Source of the DNA: Lycorma delicatula
Taxonomy: Eukaryota > Arthropoda > Insecta > Hemiptera > Fulgoridae
NCBI RefSeq assembly: GCF_047948215.1
Contig: NC_134462.1
Span: 120,054,937 to 120,118,936 of the forward strand
DNA: 64,000 bases
Reading direction: 5' to 3'
The notes under the pieces: generated by a model
What the model was told of the DNA's origin: nothing
Databases searched by the model: none
The model's input: the letters and a program-made list of their open reading frames with translations, nothing else
Part shown: piece by piece, positions 51,401-62,099 of the stretch
Layout of the letters: each line of letters opens with the position of its first letter
How positions within the stretch are numbered: position 1 is the first letter of the stretch
Position numbers and translations under genes: made by a program

Positions 51401-52232
51401 AGAATTTTAAATAATTTTGAATTAGGTTTTACAACTAGATAAAATGACACGAAAATGTTGAGTCTAATTAAAGAGAATAGTACTATTTTTGGTGTTGTTT
51501 ATTAGTAAAATATAAAAATTATAATTATAATTTAATATTGAGTTAGTAACGCGTACATACGGAGTGATTGATCTCAAAGTATCGAAAACCTTAAATGATT
51601 TTTCAACCGTTAAATATAAGAAAATACGTACAAAATTTAAATTTAGCAATTGGTCTTTCCTCGAAAGACCATCTTTTTTTTGTGTGAGACTATATCACTC
51701 CAAACACTCTGTGGGTCCTGGGTGGCAAATCGAAACAAAAATGTTTAATGGAATTGGGGCGGTGGTGTCACATCATTTTTGAGTGTATTGAGAAAAGACA
51801 ATTTTGTCGTAAAAATCTTACCGATGAAATTAAAATCTATTTCAAAAATGAAATATTTAACCTCCTTTAAATAATTGTTCAACAGTGAAACATTAAAAAA
51901 ACTGAAATTTAGCAAATATTCCTATCTATTTCTTTAAATGAAGTTAAACGGATTTAAGAATCGTTATACTTTTCGAACACGCTGTATATTTCTTCTCTAT
52001 TCAATACACTTGTTGTATGCAGTTTATTGTTGTAATTAGAGTCTGAAGAAATAAGCTTTCCCACCGCTACATCTGTATATCATAAAAGACAGCGGGACTC
52101 AAGTAGATGTACAGGCGCAGGTAGGTGCTCGAATAGATTCCAAAAACTTAGGCCTATTCAGTTAAGATTCCTTTTATTTGAATTTTTCAATATACCTTAC
52201 TCTAAATCCCCTTTCACGTTTTACGTATAAAA

Positions 52233-52303
52233 AATTAACCGGGAATCGAACCGGAGACCAGATAATGTAAACCAGCACGCTAACCGCCCCGCCTATCACT
52301 ACC
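52233..52303 (-). mobile_element. tRNA-derived SINE head in unit 4
   Basis: Counterpart of 37350-37420, offset by 14,883 bases. Confidence 0.65.
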
Positions 52304-52923
52304 CTTACATCATATTTATTATATTAATTAAACATACTCGTATTTATTATATTTATACTTACTATCTTTTTTGTTTTATTGATGACATATTTAACTGAAT
52401 TATTTGATTACAAATTATTATATCCGTTGATTTGTCTTCCTCTCAATTTATTTTTCGTTTGAAATTTCTAAACTATATGGAACTTAGTATTGTTCACCTG
52501 CCAGTACGGAGTTATAAAAGTCTACGGTTTTCAAGAAAAACAACCAGACCGCGTGCAATTGTGCTAACAACCTCATCCTATACGATAGCAATCGGTAACT
52601 ATTCTGTCTTACCGGGAGATAAACTTAACTTTTCCGATATCTCACCCTCTCTATTTTATAGCCTAAAGTTGTATACACGCACCATCTGGATCGAAATCAT
52701 TATAGATTCAATTCAATTCCCGACACCTTAACCGGAAGGAATTCTCTCCTTTAATCTTAACCGTGTTCGTTTCACATAGAGATTAATTTTAATATTACAT
52801 GCACTGTACACGCGTAATATTATGTTATGTATTTAAATGCTTCGTAAAATTATCAAAACCTTATATAACTAACTTATATACATTTTTTAACTTGTAGAGT
52901 AAAAAATATTACTGTATATAATT

Positions 52924-53376
52924 TATTCTGGTTATAAAATTTAAAAAAAAAATGGATTTTGGACTTTTTCTTAACTGCAGTAGTAAGCCTCTCATTGAAA
53001 GCTTTTCAACCATATAAAATAAGTGGTACTTATTTACATTAGTTTCAGAGTTATAACCAAATTAAAGTTTAATTAATGAAATATTTGGATCATACAAGGG
53101 GAAGGCACATCGGTTCGAATCCGACTTCGTTTCCTTTTTTTTTAATTTAAATATATTGATTTATTAATAATTATTAAAAAACAATTGTTACAATAAATAA
53201 CAATTCAATAATAACCATAAACCATGTGTATATATATATATATATGTATATGTATAAATCAGAAGTTATTGCGAAATAAAATTTTATGTACTTTTCATTT
53301 AAAAAAAATGTTTTTAAGTAATTTAACAGGCGTACAAGGAAATCATGTGGGGTCCACACCAGATTTTTAGTACAGT
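52924..53376 (+). repeat. Inner inverted copy of the dispersed repeat, unit 4
   Basis: Counterpart of 38041-38495, one TA shorter. Confidence 0.8.
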
Positions 53377-53719
53377 TTTTGCTTATTTGTTTGTTATTAT
53401 TTTTGTTAAATTTATGTTTTGCGATTTAAAAGAAAATTTACTGATAAAAATTAATAAATAATCAAAATATACATTTTGTAAAACATTTTATTTATTCTAA
53501 ACCGTGTTCCTTTTTTATTATTTAATATCGATTTCGTAAAATTCAATCAATTGAATTCTTACATTTCTTTATTTTGATGGCTGTTATTTATTTTAATTGT
53601 GTAAGTAAAAAGGGGAAAAATAATAATATTTTATTTTATTTTTTTATTTAAAAAAATTCTGGTATAATGTATCTTCATTAACTAAATGATCAACAGAAGT
53701 AACAACCCCCCCTCACCTC

Positions 53720-54180
53720 ACGATGAAGTCGGATTTGAACCGATGAGCCTTCCCCTTGTAAGATCCAAATATTTTATTAATTAAAATTTCATTTGACTAT
53801 AACTCTGGAACCAATGAAAATAAGTACTGCTTATGAAATATCGTTGAGAAGCCCTCAATGAGGGCTTATTACTGCTGTTAAGAAAAAGTCGAAAATTCAA
53901 TTTTTTTTCAATTTGGGCTTTTTTGGACACTTTTGGTTCATTCGATTGCAATCAAAAGGGGAGGTGCACAAGGAGACGTTACAACAATCCTAAATCCAAA
54001 ATTTCAACATCCTACGGCTAATATTTTTGAGTTACGCGCGAAATGTACGAACAGACGTTAAGCCGAAACTAGTCAAAAAGGATTCAGGGATGGTCAAAAT
54101 GGATATTTCCGTTGAAATCTGGAAACCGAAATTTTTCGTGTTCGCAATACTTTCTTTTCTTCGTACAAGAAGTAAAAATA
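53720..54180 (-). repeat. Dispersed repeat, right flanking copy (copy B)
   Basis: The part before 53963 is the same as the left half of every internal junction. The part after it (aggagacgttacaacaatcc onward) is a ~75-80 % diverged relative of the unit start at 34121. The family end near ttcgtacaagaagtaaaaata is visible at about 54160-54180. Confidence 0.85.
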
Positions 54181-55139
54181 TATTAGTGAAATGAAATTAA
54201 CTACTCAAAATAAATGAATATCAAAAAAAGAAAATATTTCGCTTTATAATTTATTTAAAATAGCCTCCATTATTGTTTACATAACGCTCTGTTCAATCTA
54301 ACCGTCCTTGAGCGGCTCATTGTACGACGGATGTATTGCAATAAAGTCATTCTGAATAACTTCAGCGGCGTGGAAAAATTCTAATTACTAATTAATTGTT
54401 TTCTTATATAAGGAAAGTTTTCTTAATATAACAATGTTAGGGTGAGCTTCATGAACATCATTTCCCGAATCACTTCCTCGGTGCTTTCTGTGAACTTTCA
54501 GCTCATTTTGATAAAAATCAGGGAGAATTTGCAGTTCGTCCAACAGTGGAATGGATGAAAGTGTTGCTTATTTTTTTTTTTGAAGTCATACTCTTTACGC
54601 AGAATTCAGGTTGAGGGTGTGGGGGAAAAGATTACTGTATTGATGTTTTGATTGGGAACAATCGGGGCGCTTTGGTAAATTATGTGAAGGCTGCTGATAG
54701 ATATACAGATCTCGGTAAGCGAATGATATTAACTACTAATAATAATAATATAGATGTAAAGGCCTGCAACTAGAAAATAAGCGACTAAGTAAAGTACTTT
54801 GATAAATTGAATAACTTATATTTCATTTGTTTTTCTATTGTTATAAGAGTGTACGTTAGATCACGCAAATTTTTTTTATTTGGTTTTATTAATAAGCTCT
54901 GATCTTTATTAAGAAATTAAATGGAGTATCTAATTTTTATTATTTTATATTTTACTCTATTTTCATTTTTTAATAAGCAAACCAGCTTAGGTCATGCTTA
55001 GGGTGTTTACGATAATTAGGTTTTAAGCATTGATGTAAAGCCTGTCCATAAGAATCTCTCTTGCAGATATTCTATTTTTAGTTACTACTTATGTAATATA
55101 TTTTGATTTAGAATAAAACAAGATTATTACTCTTATTAT
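54181..55139. other. Unassigned DNA, possible transposase C-terminal relic
   Basis: On the minus strand, 54370-54250 reads QNDFIAIHPSYNEPLKDG, and in a shifted frame ends NNNGGYFK and a stop, loosely like the C-terminus of some mariner-type transposases. Too weak to call. The rest is AT-rich without features. Confidence 0.3.
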
Positions 55140-55780
55140 AGAATAGATATTAGCAGATGAATTAACTATGGGATCCCCAATTAACAGCATAATGTCTGAA
55201 ATACTGTTTATTCAATATTTTGACGACAAAATAATGCGATGTATTCACAACGCACATAAAATAAAATTACTGCAAAGATATGCTGACGATATTTTAGTGA
55301 TACGTAAGCCAAAATGTGATTAAACAAATATAATATCTTATAAAAAAAAAAGTCTGTTTAAAAATTGAAATACAATATACGATAAAAATAGAAAGAAATG
55401 ACAAACTCAATTTTATTGACAGAGAAATCCAAGAACAAAATATTACCTTCAACATTCCGTAAAAAGTATATTACTCCTAACAATAAATAAAATACATATT
55501 AACCTCAACAACATAAAATTTTTATGATACGCATTTTTATGATACGCATTTTTATAATACGGTTCGTAAAATTTTTATTTTATTGATGAAATCACATTAA
55601 CTAACAAAGAATTAAAATTATGTTAAATGAAAAACTTTGTGCGTTTAATACAATTAAATATTTATTGTACACCAATAAATAATGGGTATAATATAAATCA
55701 AGTTGTAAATAGATTAAAACAAAAAAGCAATCTATTCAAACAGTACTATAACAATAACAATTTAATGAGAATAACATAAA
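55140..55780 (+). pseudogene. Penelope-like element reverse transcriptase relic
   Basis: Frame 1 reads ELTMGSPINSIMSEILF, then KIKLLQRYADDILVI, the (M)GSP-(I/L)S-I(L/M)-(A/S)-(N/E)I-F and Y-x-D-D motifs of reverse transcriptase; the YADD pair would bind the catalytic metals. After a frameshift, FKIEIQYTIKIERNDKLNFI and DREI give the IKFTxExExNxKLxFLDxxI line characteristic of Penelope-like elements, and further on INNGYNINQVVNRLKQKSN matches the xxNGYxxxxI(D/V) line at the end of that RT. The fingers domain upstream and the GIY-YIG endonuclease downstream were not found. Stops and frameshifts are scattered through. Part of a normally ~800-residue protein. Confidence 0.7.
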
Positions 55781-56079
55781 AAGGAAAGCAAAAATTATAT
55801 AATAAAAATAATGAATTTAAAAAAGAAGACTTGATTTAAAAAAAAAAACAGGAAGTACCATTTGATTTTATTCAAAATGATTTTCGACGATTGATATCGA
55901 ATATAAAAACTATGTCCATATATTCACTGATAGGTCGAAGCCCGAGATCGGCGTCGGAAGCCAATCTAGGCAATAATAAAAAAATATATAACAAAAAAAA
56001 AAAATTCAAATTATACACTAATCACCAAGTTTTACGCTTTGTTTTTACATTACAGTGAGGTGAGTGTGCTTCTCTGTTC
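55781..56079. other. AT-rich spacer
   Basis: Contains a short GC-richer phrase (cccgagatcggcgtcgg, about 55939) and no recognised feature. Confidence 0.35.
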
Positions 56080-56520
56080 TTGTTCAAGATATCTGAACAG
56101 CAATTAAGGATCTAAAAGAAAACGGGATGAAATGAATTCATATGGACACCTGGCCACGCCAGTATTCCAGAGTGTAAAGCAGCTGCTAGAGCAGCAAAGA
56201 AGTCAATATTACTTAAATCTAAATAGTCTTATCTAAAATCTTGTTGTCTTAAAGTCAAACTAGATGAGTTTAAAAATGCTGTCACGAAGGTCATAAGAAA
56301 AAAATGGATAAGTAAATGCGGTGGCTTACCGTTTTCCATTAAAATAAGAAATGCTCTGACACTTCGAGAACAAGAACATCATTACAGTTGTAATTACAAG
56401 ACTTTAAATTGGTCGCATTAGACTCACTTTATGTCACGTATAGCAAGAGAACAGATATCAATATGTGGAAGCTGCCTCATACCTCATCACATTGAAAAAT
56501 GTAACAGCAAAGTGCACGTT
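56080..56520 (+). pseudogene. Jockey/I-type LINE relic: RNase H end and C-terminal domain
   Basis: FIWTPGHASIPECKAAARAA corresponds to the W(V/T)PxHxGIxGNExADxxAK end of an RNase H domain or its remnant. It is followed by a frame shift, LDEFKNAVTKVIRKKWISKC, KIRNALTLREQEHHYSCNYK, TLNWSH, a stop, THFMSR and ISICGSC..PHHIEKC: the RREQxxLxRLRxGHTxLTHxxLL ... C-x2-C...H-x4-C pattern of the C-terminal domain of Jockey/I-clade elements. Strongly decayed. Confidence 0.6.
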
Positions 56521-56569
56521 ATACTCTGGATAAAATTAACCGGAAATTTGGCGATTGATATTTTTACAC

Positions 56570-57562
56570 CCTTGTCATGGTGCCTGGGTTTGTGGCGCGT
56601 AGGTTATCCAATGTTCAGAGGATACAGATAGGCTGGGTTAATTGCAGAGTGTGCCGGAGAGAGGAAACATTGAGGTGTTTCAGGTGCGGAGAGAATGGCC
56701 ATATGGCTGCGAAGTGCGGAGGGCCAGACCGGTCTAGACTATGTTTTAGATGTAATGGAGAGGGCCATAAGAGTAGTGGATGTCGGCAGCGGCCAGTTAA
56801 TACAGAGGTCAAAGGGAAACCACGTGTCGGAGGACGAGGTGAGGGCTGCAGTGGTGGGAAATCCGCATGTTAATGCGAGTTTTTCAATTTAATGCGAACA
56901 GGAGTAGCAGGGCTATGGATGCCTGCTAGGAAATAGCTGTACGCCGGGGTTGTGAGATTATATAGCTGAGTGAGCCGGATCGAAGAACAATCGTCGATGA
57001 CAGATGGGTGGTGTCGGCTGATTCCGGTGCGGCTATACTGGTCTCCTGCGGTACAGCAGCAGTACATAATAAGGGCGCAGGACCCGGCTATGTATGGGTG
57101 GAACTGGCAAGGGGTGGTGATGTTTAGTGCATATTTGTCGCCTAACTCCGACTTTTTAGTTTATGCGAGAATGGTTGATGATTTGGTGGAGGAAATTGCC
57201 AGATGGAGGACGAAAATCGTCGTGGTGGGCGGAGATTTTAATGTTAAGGTTCGGAGTTGGGGATCAGCCATCAATGATCGACGAGGCAGACTTCTTGAGG
57301 ACGCTGTGGCTTCAGTGGACCTTCAGTGCGTCAATCGAAGGGGCGAATGACGTTCGAGAGAGGAGGAGTGGGGATTTCTGTCCCAGATCTGACATTTGTG
57401 AACGTGAGAGGCTTGCAGAGGTTGTTGGGATGGGAAGTGTTGGGGGAGGAGACCCTCAGTGACCACAGGCTAATAACTTTTGAAATTGGCGATATTATCC
57501 AGGAAGAACGGGTAGGCACCAGGAGCGTGAGGTTTTATTCAGGCAGTGTCGCGCAGTTCAAC
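56570..57562 (+). pseudogene. R1-type LINE fragment: ORF1 zinc knuckles and ORF2 endonuclease
   Basis: ORF1 end: NVQRIQIGWVNCRV, then two canonical CX2CX4HX4C knuckles, CFRCGENGHMAAKC and CFRCNGEGHKSSGC, about 12 residues apart (56674-56775), as in R1-clade gag-like proteins. ORF2 begins near 56880 with FQFNANRSSRAM, an LSEPD line, SADSGAAILV, then AYLSPNSDF, VVVGGDFNVK (57217-57246, metal-binding Asp/Asn of the APE-type endonuclease) and, after a frameshift at about 57345, VPDLTFVN and EETLSDHRLITFE (SDH catalytic motif). The endonuclease nicks the target DNA in target-primed reverse transcription. Two in-frame stops and at least one frameshift show it is dead. The RT is missing; sequence stops at the SINE target site. 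Confidence 0.85.
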
Positions 57563-57878
57563 CCACCGGGTTAGTCTAGTGGTTAACGCGTCTTCCCAAA
57601 TCAGCTGATTTGAAAGTCGAGAGTTCCAGCGTTCAAGTCCTAGTAAATCCAGTTATTTTTACACGGATTTGAATACTAGATCGTGGATACCGGTGTTCTT
57701 TGGTGGTTGGGTTTCAATTAACCACACATCTCAGGAATGGTCGAACTGAGAATGTACAAGACTACACTTCATTTACACTCATACATATCATCCTCATTCA
57801 TCCTCTGAAGTATTATCTAAACTGTAGTTTCCGGCTAAACAGGAAAAGAAAGAAGAAGAAAGTGTCGAGCAGTTCAAC
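57546..57878 (+). mobile_element. tRNA-derived SINE with 17 bp target-site duplication
   Basis: The SINE body runs from about 57563 to 57861. Its head carries a perfect A box (tagtctagtgg, 57572-57582) and a B-box-like gttcaagtcct at about 57630, so it would be transcribed by RNA polymerase III. The 3' end is an A/G-rich tail (aaaagaaagaagaagaaa). Direct repeats gtgtcgcgcagttcaac (57546-57562) and gtgtcgagcagttcaac (57862-57878), one mismatch, flank it. The left duplicate lies within the R1 endonuclease relic, so the SINE inserted there. The tRNA part is followed by a ~200 bp body; an autonomous LINE partner sharing the tail was not seen. Confidence 0.85.
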
Positions 57879-57914
57879 TCATATTTATATAATATTTGAT
57901 ATTTGATTAATATT

Positions 57915-58260
57915 TATATGATATTTCATAAGCAGTACTTATTTTCATTGGTTCCAGAGTTATAGTCAAATGAAATTTTAATTAATAAAATATTTGGATC
58001 TTACAAGGGGAAGGCTCGTCGGTTCAAATCCGACTTCATCTACTTTTTTTTAATTTAAATATATTGATTTGTTAATAATTATTAACCTCTGTAAAAAAAA
58101 ATTTACGATAAATAATAATTCAATAACATTAAAAAAAGTTATTAATGAAATAAAATTCTATGTGCTCTTCATTTTAAAAGAAATATGTATATGTAATTTA
58201 ATAGGCGTTCAAGGAAACCATTTATTTGGTGTCTACATCGAAGTTTTTACGATAGCAAAA
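57915..58260 (+). repeat. Additional copy of the dispersed ~700 bp repeat
   Basis: Same orientation as the inner array copies. It has a perfect tRNA-like T arm: stem gtcgg/ccgac (58018-58022, 58030-58034) and 7-base loop ttcaaat. Ends around aggcgttcaaggaaacc. The frame 58069-58275 is incidental. Confidence 0.8.
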
Positions 58261-61200
58261 ATATGTTCAGTTTAATTAAAAATTATAAAATATTTTGCTA
58301 AGTTTGGTAAGCTTAAATTTGAATTAAAGCCGAAATTTATTTAGTAGTTTTCAGTTAAGGTAAATTAATTTTCTTAGAGGAATTTTTTTACAAATTTTAT
58401 TATAAAGTTTTATTTGTTTATTTATAATTTAATAAAGTAAATTTACATTAAACTAGAAAAATTAGTTTTTCGACATTTTATTTGTGTTTTACAACAATTA
58501 GAAATAAATAACTCCTGTGACAACTTTTCTAGTTATTTTTTTTTATAATGAAAATATCAAACTAACAATTTTGTTTAATATTCTTTCGCTAGAATTTTAA
58601 AATAGTTACGCCATTACAGAAAAAATCAGAGGAAAATCTTTGACTAACTAAACAAACAAAAACAAAGCGTGTTCTGAATCCAGTTTATATCGACTATTCT
58701 CATAATTTTAATAAGAGGATTGCTCTGTAAAATGCACATAAAACTTCTTGAATACTTCATATTTTAATCTGAAATTTTGTCCTATTATTTTAAAGAGAGA
58801 AATTTGAAAAATATAATAAAAAGTAATTTTAAATTAAAAATCCTTAAAGCAAATTAAATATGGAGAGGTTGAAAATAACTTACAAGATGCGGAAATTTGG
58901 TAGTGTTTATTTTAAGGTAGTAAACTACCGCTACAAAGGTTTTTTCCACTTAATTTTACGGGGATGTAAACAGATCGGTATTTATTTCAACAGGAAGTCC
59001 TTGCTTATTCGTTATCACTAAATTTTCCTGAAAAACTAGAAAACTGTGATTTAGCTTAGCTATTTGTAAAGGGAACTATATGAAATGTAATCAAATATTA
59101 CCTTCAATAAAAATCCCTTAAAGATAAGAAAAGGATTTTGTTGAACTTAAAACTTAGTCTGTGCGAAAGAACGGTATTTTAGTTAATTTAGTCGTAAAAC
59201 AAAAAAAATAGGTTTATTCAATTATATATTAAGATAGAGACTGTTTTCAAAAAAAAAGATAATTCTAATTTATTTTATTTTAAATAGTTGTAAATATATT
59301 GTGTTTGAAGGATTGCATTGTATATCTAGAGAACGAAGACGAAGCAGTGACATCTTAAAATGATGGATTACCGTAACAAATATAAAATCTCTAAGTAAAT
59401 AGGTGTTGATAACAGTGGAAAATAGAGAATTTGGACGAAATTGATATTATAAATATTAAAAAAGAGTAATCAAAACAAAAATTATTAGATTGTTTTTTAC
59501 TGTTTGTTTGTAAATCACAAATGACAAATGACATCATGAAAGAGGACACTCATTCTAATTTAATGATCACGTGGGTGAACTCTTTTTCATCCCGGTTTTT
59601 GTTTGATTCTTATTTACTTTTCTGAAACGGTTCGTCACAATTTTTTTTTTTATTTTAGAATTTTTACTTTTTTAACGGTATATAAACTGATAATCAGTTT
59701 TATAAATTCCAAATAATTTAAATTACAATTTAGATTATTAAGAAACCTCATAAAATTGTACAGTTACTATTATTTTTTTATTTAAGTTTTATAGTGAAAA
59801 ATATCAATTTATTGACAGAATTACGCTTCATCGAGATCTAGTTGAAAAATGTTTTTCATTCAGACATTTCATCAGCAGCGACATTACAGGGATAGATAAA
59901 ATTGTTTTTGAAGTCAGTTCTATGGATGGCTTTAAATTTTCTGGCGAAGAAGAAAAAATTATTTTTATGTTTAAATCACAATAAGCAAATACAAATAAAA
60001 ACCTATTCTAAACGGTTATTGAAAAAAATCTGAAAATAGATAACGCTGAATAATCGTTTACAAAAAGTAAAACTTCTTTACAGTATAAAACTAAATGGTA
60101 ATATCCATTATTAAACGAACAACATACTTTTAAAACAACACTTATTGGTGATAAAAAAAGAGGCATCGTATGTAGCAGAAACGCTAACGCTAAAAATCAA
60201 TGGAAAACTTGGAAAAGAAAGAAAAATAATAAAATATCGTTAGGCAGAAATTCCAAAAGGATGAAACAAAATTGATACCAAACAAAAAACTATACGGAAA
60301 AATCGAAAACGTCTCTACGCTTCAACTGTCATATCAAAAGAATGAAATAAACAGCGATTAAACAGATTTTTACACTTCAGCAATAAAAAGACCAAGACAA
60401 ACTGTTGAGACGTACTCAAGAAGACAAAAGAACTAAAGATCCACAAAAACAACACTACCGACAAAAAAGAAATCAGAACGACATGAAAGATGAAGATTTC
60501 AAGAAATCGTTTCAGCCTAAAAGGGCTCCAAGATATCAGAAGAAAGGAGATAAGCTATTTCAGAATTAATGAAAGAATTTTGGAAGAGAACAAAACAGTA
60601 CACTCGTATATAACCTGATCTAACGTAACCCTAGCTGATGAATACGAAAAAAATACTCAATAAACTACAAAAAGAATTATTATTTATTGTAAACTAATTT
60701 CAATAAATTATTTTTTTTGCAGTATTTAATTTTTTTCTATTCTCGAATTTATAAAAATAGATTTCATTTATACTCTCGCTTTTAACAATATTTATACAAT
60801 CTCCAATTTTATTCCTTCTTTAAATATCGATTTAGGTATCTCCTTTTGTTTTTTGACGATTACTTTACTGCTTATTTGCGTGACAAGCAGCATTAAGTTA
60901 TTAGATGTCAAAAATACGTAAGAAATTTGCAGATTTGTAATGATACTAGTACTGTATAACATGTCCTATTTGCTAAATTTTTCTTGTCATGTGTTTCAAT
61001 ATTATTTAATCAAATTAGTTTTTACATAAAGTTTATTATATATCCATTTTATTAATTATATTAATTTTATTGCATATAATTTGATTGTTTTTTTTTTTTG
61101 CTACATTTATTCTGATATTTGAAAATCTTTCCAGTACAGAACTGGAACTGTTAAATATCAGTTATTTGATATATTTTTTATATACCTCAAAAGGCGTAAA

Positions 61201-61399
61201 GTAGTAGTGGCTATTTTTTTTAACAGTAGGACTCACAGGAAATTAAACAGATGGTTTACTATGACAGAATATGTAATGAAAAGAAACGTTAGAAAAAAAT
61301 AAATTAATGAAGATAGGAGACAATATTCTAATGAATGTCTGTACAAAAGAAATAAAACAGTAGAGATACTTTTATATCATACTAGTAGACCTGGCAATC
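58261..61399. other. 3.1 kb AT-rich DNA without recognised genes
   Basis: 60060-60640 is A-rich on the plus strand with short Lys/Asn-rich frames and no motif. Nothing else noted. Confidence 0.4.
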
Positions 61400-61420
61400 C
61401 TTTGCTATTGCTAGCTTTGA

Positions 61421-61445
61421 GTGTATATATATATATATATATATA
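61421..61445. repeat. (TA)n microsatellite
   Basis: About 24 bases of uninterrupted TA. Confidence 0.85.
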
Positions 61446-61514
61446 TTAAATGAACACAATTGAAAATTTGATAAAACATTTAAAAAATAAACATTACGGA
61501 ACGTCACAAAATTT

Positions 61515-61705
61515 AACCTTTCACTCTATCTCTTTTTCCCCTTTGTCCCTATTTCCCTTTTTTTCCTTTTTCTCTATTTCCCTTTTTCCTTCTTCACTTT
61601 TCCCCTATTTCCCTCTTCCCGTTTTACCTATTTCCATTTTTCCCTTCTTCACTTTTCCCTATTTACCTTTTTCCCTATTTTCCTTTTCTGATTTTTCCCT
61701 TTTTC
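61515..61705. repeat. Polypyrimidine tract (~190 bp, C/T on plus strand)
   Basis: Repeats of ttccctttttcc / ccctattt with very few purines. The 109-codon frame 61450-61779 across it (Ser/Phe/Pro-rich) is a by-product. Long mirror-like homopyrimidine tracts can form triplex DNA. Confidence 0.85.
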
Positions 61706-61790
61706 CGGCATGTAAATCGGTCCAGCAGTTTTTAGTTTATAGCGGACATACATACGAACATTACCTTTTATATAAATAGAAGAAGAAAGT
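61706..61790 (+). mobile_element. RTE-like LINE 3' tail, first copy
   Basis: gtaaatcggtccagcag, then tagcggacatacatacg and a tatataaatag end: the AAATCGGTCCAG...GCGGACA(C/T)ACA...ATATAA form common to 3' ends of RTE-clade elements in insects. Only the tail remains. Confidence 0.5.
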
Positions 61791-61879
61791 CTGTTTGTAT
61801 ATTTGTTTCTTTCGTAAATATTTCGACACCGGCGTCACCTAGCGGTTATAATTTTTTTGCAAAAATTTGTCTTTTCACA

Positions 61880-62099
61880 TAACTAATGTATATTCTGAAT
61901 ATGAGCCAAATCGGACCGTAAATACAATTTTCAAAAATATCTCTACCCCAATGCCACCTAGGGGATCCAGACTAATCCAGAAACCTTCGCGGGCGGGCGC
62001 ACAACAACTCACCAAAGTTTCATCGCTATCGGATGAACGGTTTAGGAAGCCATAAGAGACATACAGATAGACAAACATTCATTTTTATATATATAGATT
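61880..62099 (+). mobile_element. RTE-like LINE 3' tail, second copy
   Basis: gagccaaatcggaccgtaaa, tttcatcgctatcggatgaa, cggtttaggaagcc, agacatacagatagacaaac and the ending atatatatagatt follow the same general plan as the preceding copy but are a different subfamily. The frames on both strands here are incidental. Confidence 0.5.

Larger units (their letters stand above)
49004..53962. repeat. Tandem array unit 4 (4,959 bp)
   Basis: Two bases shorter than the others. The difference is one TA dinucleotide in the (TA)n tract (about 53229-53245 here; 17 alternating bases instead of 19). The unit ends where the right flanking copy of the dispersed repeat continues into diverged sequence. Confidence 0.95.

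Noticed and set aside
53174..53359. 61-codon frame with an Ile-Tyr repeat, present only in unit 4
   Set aside because: It exists because the one-TA deletion changes the frame through the (TA)n tract; not a gene.
34121..53962. CRISPR-like or rDNA/histone array interpretation of the long tandem repeat
   Set aside because: Unit length, lack of spacers and absence of rRNA or histone sequence exclude these.
54240..54430. Mariner-type transposase C-terminus on the minus strand
   Set aside because: Only a vague NNNGGYFK-stop ending and no catalytic motif; kept as a remark.
58018..58034. tRNA gene call from the perfect T arm
   Set aside because: No acceptor stem, D arm or anticodon arm can be built around it.
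60060..60640. A-rich region that looked like a decayed Lys/Asn-rich retroelement ORF
   Set aside because: No RT, endonuclease or knuckle motif in any frame.
61450..61779. 109-codon Ser/Phe/Pro-rich frame
   Set aside because: Product of the polypyrimidine tract and a LINE tail.
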